From an uncultured Clostridia bacterium (GTDB lineage: Bacteria; Bacillota; Clostridia; Oscillospirales; Acutalibacteraceae): 64,000 nt of DNA. Of this stretch, positions 63,852-64,000 are shown in pieces. The notes beneath the pieces are model-generated. The model searched no databases, had not been told where the DNA came from, and saw only the letters and a program-made list of their open reading frames with translations. Every line of letters starts with the position of its first letter. The first letter of the stretch is position 1. Where the stretch lies: positions 62,001 to 126,000 of the forward strand of contig CAMVEX010000005.1 in the NCBI GenBank assembly GCA_947166625.1, read 5' to 3'. The position numbers and the translations under genes are program-made.

Positions 63852-64000
63852 AAAAGATACTGTGTGTTGTTTTTGCCCTTGTTATGCTCGCGTCGCTCAC
63901 TTCATGTGCAGACAATACGGGCTCAAAGGTCGGTACGGTGCAAAACGGCAAAAGTGTTGACGATGTGTTAAACTCTGCCAAAGAAGAAACCGCACCGTCG
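63848..64000 (+). CDS. Lipoprotein, 5' part only
   Basis: The frame starts ATG AAA AAG and is still open at the window end (51 codons). MKKILCVVFALVMLASLTSC is a lipoprotein signal with lipobox LTSC; the following residues (ADNTGSKVGTVQNGKSV) are low in complexity. Coupled to znuB by an ATGA overlap. Its position suggests a second metal-binding or accessory lipoprotein; the sequence seen is too short to assign. Confidence 0.8.
   Translation, partial: MKKILCVVFALVMLASLTSCADNTGSKVGTVQNGKSVDDVLNSAKEETAPS

Noticed and set aside
1-64000. tRNA, rRNA, prophage or integrase genes
   Set aside because: No tRNA cloverleaf, rRNA stretch, integrase or phage structural gene was recognised by reading; a covariance-model scan was not possible here.

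Overview
The window looks like chromosomal DNA from an uncultured, gut-type Clostridia (Bacillota), probably close to the Oscillospirales or a neighbouring order. Supporting signs are Gram-positive style type IV pilus genes without a secretin, a ClpE-type ATPase, a DUF5711 membrane protein, ECF transport, sigma-A promoters of the TTGATT/17/TAAAAT kind and strong GGAGG ribosome sites. Base composition is mixed: housekeeping genes are moderately GC-rich, while parts of the polysaccharide locus are very AT-rich. This placement is inferred from gene content; no rRNA or tRNA gene was seen.

Layout. 0-6 kb (+): the end of ecfT, then truA, a DUF5711 gene, a CvpA-like gene, pgsA and a ClpE-type ATPase. 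6-10 kb (+): a sugar or polyol oxidation set (an isomerase-oxidoreductase fusion, a Gfo/Idh/MocA enzyme and an SDR). 10-13.7 kb (+): two exported metallophosphoesterases and a glycerophosphodiesterase. 13.7-19.0 kb (-): polA, rimI, tsaD and a DUF697-type GTPase in one tight operon. 19.2-20.5 kb (+): a single-gene unit coding for an exported protein with three classical C2H2 zinc fingers. It has its own promoter, a 260-base structured leader and a terminator, and is bracketed by a long inverted repeat whose mismatches all allow G-U pairing.

20.7-42.9 kb (+): a type IV pilus operon. In order it has pilT, pilC, two major-type pilins, pilD, a pilM-pilN fusion, a pilO-like gene, four minor-pilin-like genes (two unusually large) and a 2656-residue secreted protein. 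Its early intergenic gaps are filled with small mobile elements: two bounded by AATTAGC-type repeats and carrying a four-helix-bundle (23S IVP family) gene, one with 33-bp terminal inverted repeats and a truncated REP-associated transposase, plus six REP-like palindromes.

43.0-56.7 kb: a cell-surface polysaccharide locus. One O-antigen-ligase/polymerase-like gene is on + and the rest form a long minus-strand operon. That operon reads GDPD-like, priming sugar transferase, three GT2 enzymes, GT32, wecB, a CDP-glycerol transferase, a LicC-like nucleotidyltransferase, a flippase and a second polymerase. 56.8-59.7 kb (+): iolD and iolE of inositol catabolism. 59.7-64 kb (+): an apparent zinc-uptake operon (a PAP2 phosphatase with a Cys/His tail, a small Cys-rich membrane protein, ZnuA/C/B-type transporter genes and the start of a lipoprotein gene) behind a promoter overlapped by a Fur/Zur-like palindrome.

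The two most promising places for undescribed biology are the zinc-finger unit with its 5'-3' inverted repeat (19.2-20.5 kb) and the family of repeat-ended elements that has colonised the pilus operon (21.8-27.0 kb).
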